From the NCBI GenBank assembly GCA_009731375.1, contig BJOX01000374.1, forward strand, positions 539,945 through 599,362: a stretch of DNA of 59,418 nucleotides. The letters are read 5' to 3'. The notes beneath the pieces are model-generated. The model saw only the letters and a list, made by a program, of their open reading frames with translations. It was not told where the DNA came from and ran no database searches. Position numbers and translations under genes: made by a program. Below are positions 59,381 to 59,418 of this stretch, one piece after another; position 1 is the first letter of the stretch; every line of letters starts with the position of its first letter. The stretch comes from Paulinella micropora (lineage: Eukaryota > Cercozoa > Imbricatea > Euglyphida).

Positions 59381-59418
59381 AGAGGAGGAGGGAGGGGGGG
59401 GGGGGGGGGGGGGGGGCG

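Overview
The window looks like nuclear DNA of a unicellular eukaryote, probably a protist or alga (species not determinable). It has spliceosomal introns, poly(A) signals, a tRNA-derived SINE, a Ty3/gypsy-type LTR retrotransposon, very dense microsatellites, and an integrated DNA virus of the polinton-like virus (PLV) kind. Region 1 (1-21.5 kb) is dominated by simple repeats, but these are mostly introns or intergenic filler. Twelve short coding blocks between 11961 and 21178 on the + strand have matching splice phases and join into one open frame of about 326 codons ending in TGA, followed by AATAAA. The protein was not recognised. Several of its exons have partial copies nearby, each carrying the 3' part of the exon with its donor side. 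Other repeats here are a ~390-bp family (three copies), a 97-bp minisatellite, composite tandem arrays and a SINE. Region 2 (21488-31318) is a 9.8-kb LTR retrotransposon with very short LTRs (130/140 bp), a TGG primer-binding site, a polypurine tract, a 4-bp target duplication, and overlapping Gag and Pol frames. Its Gag has a CCCH-like finger, its protease reads DTM where DTG is expected, and Pol ends in an AT-hook. Region 3 (31.3-33.2 kb) is spacer with a second SINE copy. Region 4 (33164-58350) is a 25.2-kb AT-rich PLV-like provirus with 2.4-2.5-kb terminal inverted repeats (TIRs). It encodes a primase-helicase, a packaging ATPase, a double-jelly-roll major capsid protein, a penton-like minor capsid protein, a 1025-residue virion protein with a phospholipase A2-like site, a fibre ending in an S74-type chaperone domain, two other putative surface proteins sharing an N-terminal peptide, and a tyrosine recombinase resembling protelomerases. 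It lacks a recognisable PolB, DDE integrase and maturation protease, which separates it from Mavericks. Each terminus is a ~410-bp palindrome (183-184-bp arms around a 43-44-nt core that can fold into two mini-hairpins). The TIR gene nearest each end is interrupted by a short intron at the same position and phase in both TIRs. Terminal palindromes plus a protelomerase-like enzyme suggest a linear genome with hairpin telomeres; this is inference. Region 5 (58351-59418) is host flank with tandem repeats. Several 10-N gaps lie between duplicated flanks and look like unmerged contig overlaps, so some gene breaks are assembly artefacts.
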